This document shows, piece after piece, positions 43,119 to 51,955 of a stretch of DNA of 64,000 bases. This DNA comes from Shimia litoralis. Its GTDB lineage: Bacteria; Pseudomonadota; Alphaproteobacteria; Rhodobacterales; Rhodobacteraceae. The stretch covers positions 1 to 64,000 of the forward strand of contig NZ_SULI01000010.1 of the NCBI RefSeq assembly GCF_005518135.1, given 5' to 3'. Under the pieces are notes generated by a model. It saw nothing but the letters and a program-made list of their open reading frames with translations. It was not told the origin of the DNA and searched no databases. Made by a program: the position numbers and the translations under genes. Each line of letters begins with the position of its first letter. Positions within the stretch are counted from its first letter, which is position 1.

Positions 43119-44257
43119 GACGCCAGTGTTTGTTTGGCGCGCAGTCGTGACGTGATGGCTTCGCCTGCGCCCAACACAGCAAGGCTTGCGGAAATCCACA
43201 TACACATTTGAATGCCGTTGAACTCAAAGGCTGGGCGGAACAGAATTGTTGCGCAGAATACACTTAGGTACATCATGGTTGAATTCAGCCCCATGATTGC
43301 ACCGCGTTGACCTGGATCCAGCATACTAAGACGGCTTACCGTCAGGTTCAGGCCAAGGTGCTGAAGAACACCCCATCCAAACATAGCCGCAATCAGCCAG
43401 ACATAGTTGGCTTGGACCAAAGACATCCCGACATAGAACACAGACAGTCCGGCAAACACCACCAAAAGCCCACATCGTGGACCGACGCGATCAAGCCAAG
43501 GATCAAACAGCATGGCCGCGCCAAAACCCAGACCATAAGAAAGTGTCAGCCAGCCCGCATCGCTCACGCTCCGATCAAGCGCACCAACCAAATGGGCACC
43601 CAAGTAGTTGTAAATTCCGTAGAAACCGGTTCCAAGAACCGCGACCGAGAACAAAGCCGGCATAATTCCGGAGACCTTCAACGCGCTGATGGGCGATGTT
43701 GCGTGGCCAGATGGGGCGACATGGGGAAAGTGTGTCCGCCGAATGGTGACCAAAATTGCGACCATGCCGATCGAGAGAACACCAAACACAGTTCGCCAGC
43801 CCGCCAGCTCGGAGATATAGGCCGAGGCCGTGACACCGCCGACCATCGAAAGGGTCCAGCCGGTCAAGACCATGCCCATTGTCCGGGCCTCCTGGCCTTT
43901 GGGGGAGATAATGGCAGCCAGTGAATAGATCGCAGGCAAGGCCATGCCAACGCCGATGCCTGCAATGCCTTGACCAATCGACAGCCACCACAAGCTTGGG
44001 GCGGCGGTGCTTAGGCCCAACCCAACAATCACCAGACAAAGCGCCAGCTGCAACGCCTTGGGCGCGCCAACTCGGTCTGCGCGCGACGCAAGCAACAGGG
44101 CAGACCCGGCCACTCCGATTCCATAGATCGCCGAGGCAGTCATTACATCGGCTGCCGACCCTGCGCCCAAACCACGCGCTACATCTGCCGCAATGGGGGA
44201 CAAAATCAGGGAGTTAGCGCCAATGAGGCCAACAGATATCATAAGCAGAAGGATCAT
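43115..44257 (-). CDS. MFS transporter
   Basis: 380 residues with twelve predicted membrane segments. MFS motif A-like SRADRVGAPKALQ follows helix 2, and the second half has FDPWLDRVGPRCGLLVV. The SIGQGIAGIGVGMALPAIYSLAA part resembles drug/metabolite efflux members of the family. The Lrp/AsnC-type regulator gene is divergent, 74 bases away, and may control it. Substrate unknown. Confidence 0.85.
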   Translation of the reverse strand: MILLLMISVGLIGANSLILSPIAADVARGLGAGSAADVMTASAIYGIGVAGSALLLASRADRVGAPKALQLALCLVIVGLGLSTAAPSLWWLSIGQGIAGIGVGMALPAIYSLAAIISPKGQEARTMGMVLTGWTLSMVGGVTASAYISELAGWRTVFGVLSIGMVAILVTIRRTHFPHVAPSGHATSPISALKVSGIMPALFSVAVLGTGFYGIYNYLGAHLVGALDRSVSDAGWLTLSYGLGFGAAMLFDPWLDRVGPRCGLLVVFAGLSVFYVGMSLVQANYVWLIAAMFGWGVLQHLGLNLTVSRLSMLDPGQRGAIMGLNSTMMYLSVFCATILFRPAFEFNGIQMCMWISASLAVLGAGEAITSRLRAKQTLAS

Positions 44258-44331
44258 ATCTCAGTCTCTTGGATTCTCTAACATGGTTCGGCTATTCTGA
44301 TATCAACAGAACTTCATTCGGGGAATATGGA

Positions 44332-44868
44332 ATGGATCGCGAGCCAGAAGAAACAGATGATGTTCGGCGAAATGCGGGTCGCGGGCGTGCATTGGACAGT
44401 TTGGATCGAAAAATATTAGGTGCCTTGAGCGAAGACGCAACACGTAGCTATGCTGATCTCAGCAAAGAGGTGGGCCTATCGGCACCTGCAGTGCATGAAC
44501 GGGTCAAGCGACTTCGGGCGACGGGCGTGATCAAGCGCACCAGCGCGGATTTACACGGACCGTCCTTGGGCAAGGATTTCTTGGCATTTGTGCATGTCGA
44601 GGCCGCTGGCTGGGGCAAAACCGAAGGCATCATGGCGTTGGGAGAGTTACCAGAAGTCGAAGAAGTGCACGCAGTGACAGGCGACACCGGTCTTATTCTA
44701 AAGGTACGGATGGATTGTCCAGAAGCCATGGAGGGCTTCCTGTGGCGTCTGTATGATATGCCGGGCGTCAGAGGTACGCGCACTTATGTTGTGCTGTCGA
44801 CGCATCTTGAAAGAGGCGTTCAAGCGGGAATTACACCGGATTTGTCACAGGGGGATAACCTGAAATAG
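44332..44868 (+). CDS. Lrp/AsnC-family transcriptional regulator
   Basis: 178 residues from the ATG at 44332. The N-terminal winged helix is LDSLDRKILGALSEDATRSYADLSKEVGLSAPAVHERVKRLRATGVI, shown here as its key blocks LDRKILGALSEDATRS and LSAPAVHERVKRLRATG. The RAM effector domain follows (FLAFVHVEAAGWGKTEG, EVEEVHAVTGDTGLILKVR). Lrp-type proteins sense amino acids. The divergent MFS gene is the obvious target. The frame begins at 44269 but the segment before 44332 is unlike the family. Confidence 0.86.
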   Translation: MDREPEETDDVRRNAGRGRALDSLDRKILGALSEDATRSYADLSKEVGLSAPAVHERVKRLRATGVIKRTSADLHGPSLGKDFLAFVHVEAAGWGKTEGIMALGELPEVEEVHAVTGDTGLILKVRMDCPEAMEGFLWRLYDMPGVRGTRTYVVLSTHLERGVQAGITPDLSQGDNLK

Positions 44869-44871
44869 GGG

Positions 44872-45948
44872 TTATAACGCCTTGAAGTGTTTCGATAGTT
44901 TTAGACCCTGACCCTGATAGTTGGATGAGATACCTGACCCATACAGTTGGGTTGGGACATCTGCCATACGTTCATACACCAACCGGCCGACCACTTGGCC
45001 ATGCTCCAACACAAACGGCGCTTCGTGACAGCGGACTTCCAGCACGCCGCGCGATCCAGAACCACCAGCTGCGTCATGCCCAAATCCCGGATCAAAAAAG
45101 CCAGCATAGTGAACCCGAAACTCTCCGACCATCGCCAGATAGGGGGCCATTTCGGCTGCGAAAGCTGGCGGTATGTGAACCGCTTCTCGGCTTACAAGGA
45201 TGTAAAATGCACCGGGATCAAGAATGATCATACCATCTGCACTGCGCACCTCTTCCCAGTATTCGGCTGGGTCGTAATGACCAATTTTGTCTAGATCAAT
45301 CACCCCTGTGTGGGGTTTGGCACGATAGCCGACCAAATCGCCCTGAGTGGGCTCAAGATCAACGGAAAAGCCAAGACCGTCATCGATGACCGCGTCGCCA
45401 TCGACCAACGGGCTACGGTCGTGCAGCACAGCGAGATCCTGATCGGACAGGATGCTTTGTCCGGCACGGAACCGAATTTGATTCAGGCGCATGCCCGGAC
45501 GTACAAGGACGGAAAATGAACGAGGGCAGATTTCGGCATACAACGGCCCAGAATATCCGGTTGGGATGCGGTCAAACTCAACACCACCATCTGTAATGGT
45601 GCGAGTCAGCAGATCAAGCCGTCCAGTCGAACTCTTGGCATTTGCGACGGCTTGCACACCTTCGGTTAGGTCAAGAGACTCCATAAGGGGCACAACATAG
45701 ACACAGCCCTTTTCCAACACGGCGCCATCAGACAGGTCAATGCGATGCATTTCGAACTCTGACAGGCGATCCTGAACCGAACGATCTGCGCCTGCTAAAA
45801 AGGATGCACGCACACGATAAGCGACCATGCCCAGTCGAAGATCAAGGCTAGCGGGTTGGATTTGTTCTGCGAGCACGGGGTGCGTGGCAGTGATCTCGCC
45901 TGAATTCACCATTTCTTCAATGGCTTGGCTTGGCAATACACCTGTCAT
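44872..45948 (-). CDS. dcd: dCTP deaminase, double-domain alphaproteobacterial type
   Basis: 358 residues, about twice the 190 of E. coli Dcd, because two dUTPase-like folds are joined. The first half has PASLDLRLGMVAYRV and KSSTGRLDLLTRTITDGG, the expected trimer and nucleotide motifs with Arg and Asp. The second half repeats with FAAEMAPYLAMVGEFRVHYAGFFDPGFG and HEAPFVLEHGQVVGRLVYE. It converts dCTP to dUTP for dTMP synthesis. It converges with the Lrp gene, with only three bases between stops. The length fits roseobacter homologues. Confidence 0.88.
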   Translation of the reverse strand: MTGVLPSQAIEEMVNSGEITATHPVLAEQIQPASLDLRLGMVAYRVRASFLAGADRSVQDRLSEFEMHRIDLSDGAVLEKGCVYVVPLMESLDLTEGVQAVANAKSSTGRLDLLTRTITDGGVEFDRIPTGYSGPLYAEICPRSFSVLVRPGMRLNQIRFRAGQSILSDQDLAVLHDRSPLVDGDAVIDDGLGFSVDLEPTQGDLVGYRAKPHTGVIDLDKIGHYDPAEYWEEVRSADGMIILDPGAFYILVSREAVHIPPAFAAEMAPYLAMVGEFRVHYAGFFDPGFGHDAAGGSGSRGVLEVRCHEAPFVLEHGQVVGRLVYERMADVPTQLYGSGISSNYQGQGLKLSKHFKAL

Positions 45949-45968
45949 CGTCGTCTCCCCGGATATGC

Positions 45969-45998
45969 AAAACGCCCGGGCCTTACGGCACGCGGGCG
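45969..45998 (-). terminator. Rho-independent terminator after tRNA-Pro
   Basis: Read on the minus strand CGCCCG, a 14-base loop, CGGGCG and TTTT. It lies just past the tRNA 3' end and ahead of the dcd start, separating the two transcripts. The T run is short, so efficiency is uncertain. Confidence 0.6.
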
Positions 45999-46006
45999 AT
46001 TTTGTA

Positions 46007-46083
46007 TGGTCGGGCTAGCAGGACTCGAACCTGCGACCTTCCGTCCCCCAGACGGACGCGCTACCAGGCTGCGCCATAGCCCG
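46007..46083 (-). tRNA. tRNA-Pro (GGG anticodon)
   Basis: Minus-strand sequence begins CGGGCTATGGCGCAG and ends GTCCTGCTAGCCCGACCA. The acceptor stem CGGGCTA pairs with TAGCCCG, the D loop has GCCTGGTAGC, the anticodon stem TCCGT/ACGGA closes the loop CTGGGGG with anticodon GGG (reads CCC and CCU), and the T arm has GGTTCGAGTCC. CCA is encoded. The 77-base length is typical for tRNA-Pro. Confidence 0.95.
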
Positions 46084-46142
46084 ACGATGGGCTGTTCATA
46101 GCGAATTTGGGGGCAGGGGCAAGTCAAAAAGCACAACTTTTT

Positions 46143-47084
46143 TCAGGCATCCACGCTTTGGGTCATCCGGTCACGCAGGGTCCTCAACTGGGCAAGTACT
46201 GCCTGAGCTTGCGGCCTGTTGGTGGCTGACACGCCAGAACTTGAGGCAAGGGTTGTCAAAACAGAGGTGTCGCTCGTTGAAAAATCTGGAGCGTCAGGTG
46301 TCTCTGATGTCTTAACTGGGTCGGATTCGGGCGCCTCTTTTGGTTCGTCGACAGGCTGAGCATCTGTGTCGTCGGTCAAAGCCCTGACTGGAGCGGCTGA
46401 TTCTACAGGCGTGTGTTCGGCGTTTGAGTCAGAAACTTCATCACGCGCGGGCTCAGAAGTTTGAGTGTCGATGGCCGGCTTGGTCTCTGCTGGGGGGATG
46501 CTTGCACGCTGAACAAATGCAGGAATAGACTCACTCGGAGGGATGTCGGATGAAGGTTCTGGCGTATCGGCGATCTCTGGCGTGCTTTCGTTCTGAGAAG
46601 AACTTTTTGCCTGAAAAAGATCGGCGATCGGCGGCGAATCTTCGGGCGTGTCCTGTGGCGTGGCTTGCGCGTCGGGTACCGGTGTCGTGTCTGACGCTGG
46701 CTGAGACGTGGCAAAGTTCAATACGGTGCCGCGCTCGTCGTTAGTGTCAGGCGTGTCCTCAGAAATCTCGGGCGTGGCGATCTCCTGAGTGATCTCTTCG
46801 TGGTCATCAAGAAGCGGGGAAAGGGAAGACACATGTTTCACGCCCTTCTCGCGCAGAAGCTTCTGCACGCCTTTGATTGTAAGGCCATCATCATGCAGTA
46901 ACTTTTTGATACCACCCAACAAAAGCATATCGGCAGGGCGGTAATATCGACGGCCGCCCGCACGCTTGACGGGCTTAACCTGCGTGAATTTGCTCTCCCA
47001 AAACCGGAGAACATGCGATTGCGTATCCAGCCAATCAGCAACTTCGCTGATCGTGCGAAAGGCGTCTCTGGATTTACTGCCCAT
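46143..47084 (-). CDS. MerR-family transcriptional regulator
   Basis: 313 residues. The N-terminal MerR winged helix ([44 protein letters not shown]) ends near residue 75. The remainder is an acidic, Pro/Ser/Glu/Thr-rich, probably disordered tail (about 100-290) followed by a short helix near the end ([14 protein letters not shown]). It follows ihfA after 15 bases. This ihfA-MerR order is constant in alphaproteobacteria. No effector-binding domain is recognisable, so the signal is unknown. Confidence 0.88.
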   Translation of the reverse strand: MGSKSRDAFRTISEVADWLDTQSHVLRFWESKFTQVKPVKRAGGRRYYRPADMLLLGGIKKLLHDDGLTIKGVQKLLREKGVKHVSSLSPLLDDHEEITQEIATPEISEDTPDTNDERGTVLNFATSQPASDTTPVPDAQATPQDTPEDSPPIADLFQAKSSSQNESTPEIADTPEPSSDIPPSESIPAFVQRASIPPAETKPAIDTQTSEPARDEVSDSNAEHTPVESAAPVRALTDDTDAQPVDEPKEAPESDPVKTSETPDAPDFSTSDTSVLTTLASSSGVSATNRPQAQAVLAQLRTLRDRMTQSVDA

Positions 47085-47099
47085 CGCTCTTGCTCCGTT

Positions 47100-47402
47100 T
47101 TAGCTTTTGTTGCCGTCTGCAACGCGGTCTTTCATGAGGTGTGACGGACGAAATGTCAAAACCCGGCGTGGATTAATTGGCACTTCTTGGCCCGTTTTCG
47201 GGTTGCGGCCAATCCGGGCGGCTTTATCGCGGATGCTAAAGGTGCCAAACGACGAAATCTTGACCTGCTCGCCCTGAACCAATGCATCGGACATATGCGC
47301 GAGAACACTTTCAACCAATTGCGAAGAATCGTTGCGTGACAGGCCAACCTCTCGGAATACGGCCTCGCTTAGATCCATGCGTGTCATTGTTTTTTCGGTC
47401 AT
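47100..47402 (-). CDS. ihfA: Integration host factor subunit alpha
   Basis: 100 residues from the ATG at 47402. HU/IHF fold: [60 protein letters not shown], with the flexible arm Pro of GRNPKTG that bends DNA. IHF-alpha pairs with IHF-beta to bend chromosomal DNA at promoters and origins. The longer frame begins at 47447 with no fold similarity. The gene lies between fabH and the MerR gene in the conserved cluster. Confidence 0.93.
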   Translation of the reverse strand: MTEKTMTRMDLSEAVFREVGLSRNDSSQLVESVLAHMSDALVQGEQVKISSFGTFSIRDKAARIGRNPKTGQEVPINPRRVLTFRPSHLMKDRVADGNKS

Positions 47403-47527
47403 TGTCGTTCCCCCTCGCTTATTTACAGCAACTGTAGGGGGAAGCAATTTTACGAGTCAATATCAACCACTTGGAAAGGGCTGTTTATCTGTGAATATGG
47501 TCACATTGATAGGGAAAGTTCACGGCC

Positions 47528-48502
47528 TTACCAGCGTAAGGCCACGGTTCCCCACGCTAAACCGCCGCCAATGGCCTCGGTTACCAACAGATCACCGGTC
47601 TTGATTTGACCTTTTTCGACGCCAACCGACAGTGCAAGCGGGATTGATGCGGCAGATGTGTTGCCATGATCCTGTACGGTGACAATGACACGATCCATTG
47701 GCACGCCCATCTTTTTGGCAGTGCCCTGAATGATGCGAATATTGGCTTGATGTGGGACAATCCAATCGACGTCGTCGTCGGACAGGCCGATTTTTTCAAG
47801 GGCTGTGTGCGCGGTTGATGTCAACTTTTCGACGGCTTGGCGGAACAATGCGTTGCCTTGCATGCGCAGTTTACCTGCCTCGCCATTTGTCGACACACCC
47901 CCATCCACAAACAACATATCTTTGAAACGGCCATCAGAATTCAGATCGGCCGACAGAATACCGCGATCATCAGAGGTGCCGTTGCCAACTTGGGCTTCGA
48001 CGATCAATGCGCCTGCACCATCCCCAAACAGCACGCATGTTCCGCGATCTGTCCAGTCCATGATACGGCTAAAGGTTTCCGCCCCGATAACCAAAACCGT
48101 TTTGCATTGCCCTGACAGAATCAGCGCGTTGGCGTTGGTCAGCGCAAAAACGAATCCGGCACATACCGCTTGGACATCAAATCCAAAGCCTTGCGTCATA
48201 CCCAGTTTGCTCTGAACCATTGTCGCCACAGACGGGAAGGTCAAATCAGGCGTCGATGTCGCGACCACGATGGCGTCGATGTCATCGGGCTGCATGCCGG
48301 CATTGGTCAGAGCTGCTTTTGCCGCGTGCACAGCAAGATCAGACGTCGTTTCGCCATCGGCGGCGAAATGACGTCGCTCGATACCAGATCTGCTCCGAAT
48401 CCATTCGTCGGATGTATCAAGCGTCTGTTCGAATTCCGAGTTTGGAACAATTCGTTCGGGCAAATAATGCCCAACGCCTTTTACGACGGCGCGTAGAGTC
48501 AT
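47528..48502 (-). CDS. fabH: Beta-ketoacyl-ACP synthase III
   Basis: 324 residues. The active-site Cys lies in GFDVQAVCAGFVFALTNAN (about 113), His in IVPHQANIRIIQ (about 250) and Asn in HGNTSAASIPLAL (about 280), the Cys-His-Asn triad of FabH. The glycine-rich GGGLAWGTVALRW ends the protein. It condenses acetyl-CoA with malonyl-ACP to start fatty-acid synthesis. Start overlaps the plsX stop (ATGA). Confidence 0.95.
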   Translation of the reverse strand: MTLRAVVKGVGHYLPERIVPNSEFEQTLDTSDEWIRSRSGIERRHFAADGETTSDLAVHAAKAALTNAGMQPDDIDAIVVATSTPDLTFPSVATMVQSKLGMTQGFGFDVQAVCAGFVFALTNANALILSGQCKTVLVIGAETFSRIMDWTDRGTCVLFGDGAGALIVEAQVGNGTSDDRGILSADLNSDGRFKDMLFVDGGVSTNGEAGKLRMQGNALFRQAVEKLTSTAHTALEKIGLSDDDVDWIVPHQANIRIIQGTAKKMGVPMDRVIVTVQDHGNTSAASIPLALSVGVEKGQIKTGDLLVTEAIGGGLAWGTVALRW

Positions 48503-49605
48503 GATGTTGTTCCGTTATTGTCCTTTGACATCGGGTCATCTTGGGGCAGGCTTACGGCGGATGCAACCCGCGCAGCCAGTTTTTCCGAGAAGCCAGACTG
48601 TGACAATTTGAACGCCAGTTTTACCGCAGCTGACACACCGGTCGCATCGGCGCTGCCGTGCGATTTAACCACAGTGCCATTCAGACCCAAGAAAACGCCG
48701 CCATTCACCCGTCTGGGGTCAATGCGTTCGTTCAGGCGGTTTAGGGATGTATATGCCAAGAGCGCGGCGAGGCGCGACAAAGGCGAGTATTTAAAGGCTT
48801 CCCGCAACAGACTGCCGATCAGGCTTGCAGTACCTTCACCCGTTTTTAGGGCGATATTGCCAGTGAAACCATCGGTGATGATGACATCCGCCACATCTCC
48901 GGGGATGTCACCGCCTTCGACAAAACCGACAAAATCAAATTCTGCCGCATCCGCATTTTGCGTAATCAGGTCATGCGCCAACTTAAGCTCGGCGCGGCCT
49001 TTGTGTTCTTCGGTGCCGACATTCAACAGGCCAATGCGCGGGCGCTTTAGCTCCATGCCGTTGCGCGCATAAGATGCGCCCATCAAAGCATATTGAAGCA
49101 AATCTTGCTCGTCGGCGCGAATATCTGCTCCGACATCAAGCATGATGTTAAAGCCTTGCGCGCTGCGAGAGGGCCACAACACAGCAATCGCAGGGCGGTT
49201 CACACCGGGCAATTTCCGCAGGCGCACAACAGATAGCATCATCAACGCACCTGTGTTGCCACAGGACACACAGACGTCTGCTTCTTTGGCGCGCACAGAA
49301 TCAATTGCAGACCACATGGATGTGGCCTTGCCGTTACGCATCACATGGCTGGGTTTGTCTTCCATAGACACCACATCTTGGGCGTCGCGAATCTCGACAC
49401 GCCCGGCCAGTGGTTTCTTTTTGGCGACAAGCTTTTCAAGCGTGGCCTTGGGGCCATGCAAGATAAAGCGGATATCTGGATTCACCTTGGCCGAACGCGA
49501 AATGCCGGCAACAACAGCTGCCGGCCCGCGATCGCCACCCATGGCGTCAACAGAGATTGTGGTGCGTCCGGCACCCGATTTCGGGTTTTCGCTAAGAGCG
49601 GTCAT
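48499..49605 (-). CDS. plsX: Phosphate acyltransferase PlsX
   Basis: 368 residues. ISVDAMGGDRGPAAVVAGI is the PlsX N-terminus, with GNTGALMMLSVVRLRKLPGVNRPA and GFTGNIALKTGEGTASLIGSLL as further family blocks, and VFLGLNGTVVKSHGSADA near the C-terminus. It makes acyl-phosphate from acyl-ACP for phospholipid synthesis at the membrane. fabH overlaps it by four bases, and rpmF is 21 bases upstream. Confidence 0.95.
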   Translation of the reverse strand: MTALSENPKSGAGRTTISVDAMGGDRGPAAVVAGISRSAKVNPDIRFILHGPKATLEKLVAKKKPLAGRVEIRDAQDVVSMEDKPSHVMRNGKATSMWSAIDSVRAKEADVCVSCGNTGALMMLSVVRLRKLPGVNRPAIAVLWPSRSAQGFNIMLDVGADIRADEQDLLQYALMGASYARNGMELKRPRIGLLNVGTEEHKGRAELKLAHDLITQNADAAEFDFVGFVEGGDIPGDVADVIITDGFTGNIALKTGEGTASLIGSLLREAFKYSPLSRLAALLAYTSLNRLNERIDPRRVNGGVFLGLNGTVVKSHGSADATGVSAAVKLAFKLSQSGFSEKLAARVASAVSLPQDDPMSKDNNGTTS

Positions 49606-49626
49606 GCGGACGCAATCCCAGTTGGT

Positions 49627-49833
49627 TTATGCCGCGTCTTCGTCCAGATCGACGTCATCGACCATGGCGACAACTTCACGGTCGTCGTACTGACCGCAAG
49701 AGGCACATACGTGGTGGGGGCGCTTGAGCTCACCACAGTTAGGGCATTCATTCGGGTTCGCGGCAACCAATGCATCATGTGCACGACGGTTGTTGCGGCG
49801 CGATTTCGAAACTTTGTTCTGCTGGACAGCCAT
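49627..49833 (-). CDS. rpmF: Ribosomal protein bL32
   Basis: 68 residues. [22 protein letters not shown] is the conserved basic N-terminus, followed by the four-Cys zinc ribbon [20 protein letters not shown], with both CxxC pairs intact, so this is the zinc-binding form. It is a component of the large ribosomal subunit. Co-transcription with plsX and fabH is a widespread arrangement linking ribosome and lipid synthesis. Confidence 0.96.
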   Translation of the reverse strand: MAVQQNKVSKSRRNNRRAHDALVAANPNECPNCGELKRPHHVCASCGQYDDREVVAMVDDVDLDEDAA

Positions 49834-49973
49834 TGTCGCAACCTTCGATTTACTGGGGCATCGAGCCCGATTTCCTGAGCGTTCCGAGGCTTTACGCGGA
49901 ACGCGCGGCCAAGTCCAACTCTAAATTCCAATGAGCGCGCGAAAATACTGTGAATTTCGCAAGACGCAAGGGG

Positions 49974-50537
49974 TTATTTTTCCCCGTCTCCTGACAGCTT
50001 GCCACGCAAACTCGCGAGGCCAGCAAAGGGGCGGGAATCTTCGTCCGTCATGGCCTTTTTCCCCGGCTCCGTAAAGACTGTTTCTTTCAGATCGGCATTT
50101 TCTGCGCGCGGATACAGCGGCACATTCAACGCAAGCGCTTCTGCGAGAATGTCCATCACATCGATATGTGTGCCCAAAAGCTCGGCATTTTCGTCCTCTG
50201 GCATCTCGATTTCTTCGACCTCGTCGTCGTCGAATGTTTCAATTTGGGCCAAATACCGCCGCGTGACATCTGCTTCGACGCGTGTGGTCACGGGGGCTAA
50301 CGTGACCACACAGGGCTGTACGACTGTGGCGCCTAGGTGCCCTTCCAAGCTCCAGTCGGCTTTATCAAGGGCACTGATTTGGCCTTGGAATGTCACCTTT
50401 CGCAGGTCAGATACCTTAAGGGTTTCGCAAAGCGCTTTGAGAAAATCCGAATCCGGGCGCAGTGAAAACCGTGTCGGGCTGCGTTGGGACAGGTCTGCAA
50501 CGCGATACGGGGCAATATGGGCTGTCTCTCCGGTCAT
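49974..50537 (-). CDS. YceD/DUF177 protein
   Basis: 187 residues. FSLRPDSDFLKALCETLKVSDLRKVTFQGQ, then GHLGATVVQPCVVTLAPVTTRVEADVTRRYLA with the family's Cys, and an acidic part FDDDEVEEIEMPEDENAELLG with IDVMDILAEALALNVPLYPRAEN. YceD proteins precede rpmF in most bacteria and are implicated in 23S rRNA handling. The position is the same here, 140 bases upstream of rpmF. Confidence 0.9.
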   Translation of the reverse strand: MTGETAHIAPYRVADLSQRSPTRFSLRPDSDFLKALCETLKVSDLRKVTFQGQISALDKADWSLEGHLGATVVQPCVVTLAPVTTRVEADVTRRYLAQIETFDDDEVEEIEMPEDENAELLGTHIDVMDILAEALALNVPLYPRAENADLKETVFTEPGKKAMTDEDSRPFAGLASLRGKLSGDGEK

Positions 50538-50623
50538 GTGTTTGGCGCTTCCATTCTTGAACCAAGGGGATTGTTTCTGTAAGCGGGATAGAAGGCGATG
50601 CGAGCCAAGACAAGAGGGCAGTT

Positions 50624-51073
50624 ATGACGGCAAGATCGAAACGTTGGAAACTGGCGATACTGGGGCTTTGCCTGACGGTGGTTGTGGCTTGCACGACGCA
50701 GTACCGAAATCACGGGTATGTTCCGCTCGAAGAAGACTTGGCGAAACTCAAGGTGGGTGTCGACACAAGAGATTCGGTTGCCGAAGCTGTGGGCACGCCG
50801 TCTGCGGGTGGGGTTCTGAACAAAAGCGGCTATTATTACGTACGTACGCGGGTCAGACATTATGGTGCGAGACGTCCCAAAGTCTTGGAGCGCCAGATGG
50901 TTGCGATCACATTCGATTCTTCTGAGCGTGTAAAAAAGATCGCACGATACAATTTGGAAGACGGACAAGAGGTGCCGATTGCTCGGCGTGTGACCGATAA
51001 TGGGATCGAAGACGAGTCAGTCTTGAAAAAGGTATTGGGAAATATCGGAAACATTTCTCCGACTGGTTTCTAG
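50624..51073 (+). CDS. SmpA/OmlA (BamE-like) outer-membrane lipoprotein
   Basis: 149 residues. A signal peptide ends at lipobox VVAC (TVVVACTTQYRNHGY). The BamE-type domain has GYVPLEEDLAKLKVGVDTRDSVAEAVGTPS, the fold's beta-alpha start, and VAITFDSSERVKKIARYNLEDGQEV strands. BamE joins the outer-membrane protein assembly machine. It is divergent from the DUF177 gene, and transcribed toward olsB, 75 bases away. Confidence 0.85.
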   Translation: MTARSKRWKLAILGLCLTVVVACTTQYRNHGYVPLEEDLAKLKVGVDTRDSVAEAVGTPSAGGVLNKSGYYYVRTRVRHYGARRPKVLERQMVAITFDSSERVKKIARYNLEDGQEVPIARRVTDNGIEDESVLKKVLGNIGNISPTGF

Positions 51074-51148
51074 AGAAACACCGATTTGTCATTCTGATGT
51101 TGCAAGTTTTCCTCTATGTTTGGGGAATAATGAGTGCGGAGCATCAAA

Positions 51149-51886
51149 ATGGTCGGGGTGATCAAAGGGCAATACAGAGCGCGTCACGCCATCACAGACC
51201 AAGATGTCCAAGCGGCGCAGCGACTGCGTCGGCTTAGCTTTCTTGGGTATGATGATGGTGTACTGGATTGCGATGCAATTGATCCTCGCTGTACGCATAT
51301 GTTGGTCGAAGAGATATCAAGCGGCACTTTGGTCTGTTGCTTTCGCTATCTGCCGCTTGAAAACGGTACAGAGATTGATCGCACATATTCGGCGCAGTTT
51401 TACGAACTTAGTGCATTGCGTGCCTTCGAAGGCACCATGGTCGAAATGGGACGGTTCTGCGTGCATCCGGACTATCACGATCCTGATATTGTGCGTGTCG
51501 CTTGGGCGGCAATGACGCGATATGTCGATGAAAACTCGGTTGATATGTTGTTTGGATGTTCTTCGTTTCTTGGAACGGATGCAGGTGCCTATTTTGATTC
51601 GTTTGCAGTTTTGCGGGATCGGCATCTGGCCCCCAAGCGCTGGTTGCCCAAAATCAAAGCCCCAAATGTATTCCAGTTTGCAGCGCGGTTGCGGCGCAAA
51701 CCTGATTTGAAACTGGCACAGTTGCGCATGCCACCTTTGTTGCGGACCTATCTTTTGATGGGGGGCTGGGTCAGCGACCACGCTGTGGTGGACCACGAGC
51801 TGAACACGCTTCATGTTTTTACCGGACTTGAGATTCGCGCAATTCCGGCCAGCCGCAAGCGATTGTTGCGAATCATGGCTGCTTGA
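51149..51886 (+). CDS. olsB: Ornithine N-acyltransferase OlsB-like (GNAT fold)
   Basis: 245 residues from the ATG at 51149 (GGAG seven bases upstream; a GTG at 51134 is also possible). VEMGRFCVHPDYHDPDIVRVAWAAM and FGCSSFLGTDAGAYFDSFAVLRDRHLAP match OlsB, which transfers a 3-hydroxyacyl chain from ACP to ornithine, the first step of ornithine-lipid synthesis at the inner membrane. The C-terminus PPLLRTYLLMGGWVSDHAVVD is typical. The partner OlsA gene, often adjacent, is not found downstream, where an ABC-F gene lies instead. Confidence 0.82.
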   Translation: MVGVIKGQYRARHAITDQDVQAAQRLRRLSFLGYDDGVLDCDAIDPRCTHMLVEEISSGTLVCCFRYLPLENGTEIDRTYSAQFYELSALRAFEGTMVEMGRFCVHPDYHDPDIVRVAWAAMTRYVDENSVDMLFGCSSFLGTDAGAYFDSFAVLRDRHLAPKRWLPKIKAPNVFQFAARLRRKPDLKLAQLRMPPLLRTYLLMGGWVSDHAVVDHELNTLHVFTGLEIRAIPASRKRLLRIMAA

Positions 51887-51955
51887 TGTGGGTATTTTTC
51901 CAAACACGGCTCTGGGTTGGTTGACCTGACCCTGTCTCCGGTTTAGCCCGAGAGC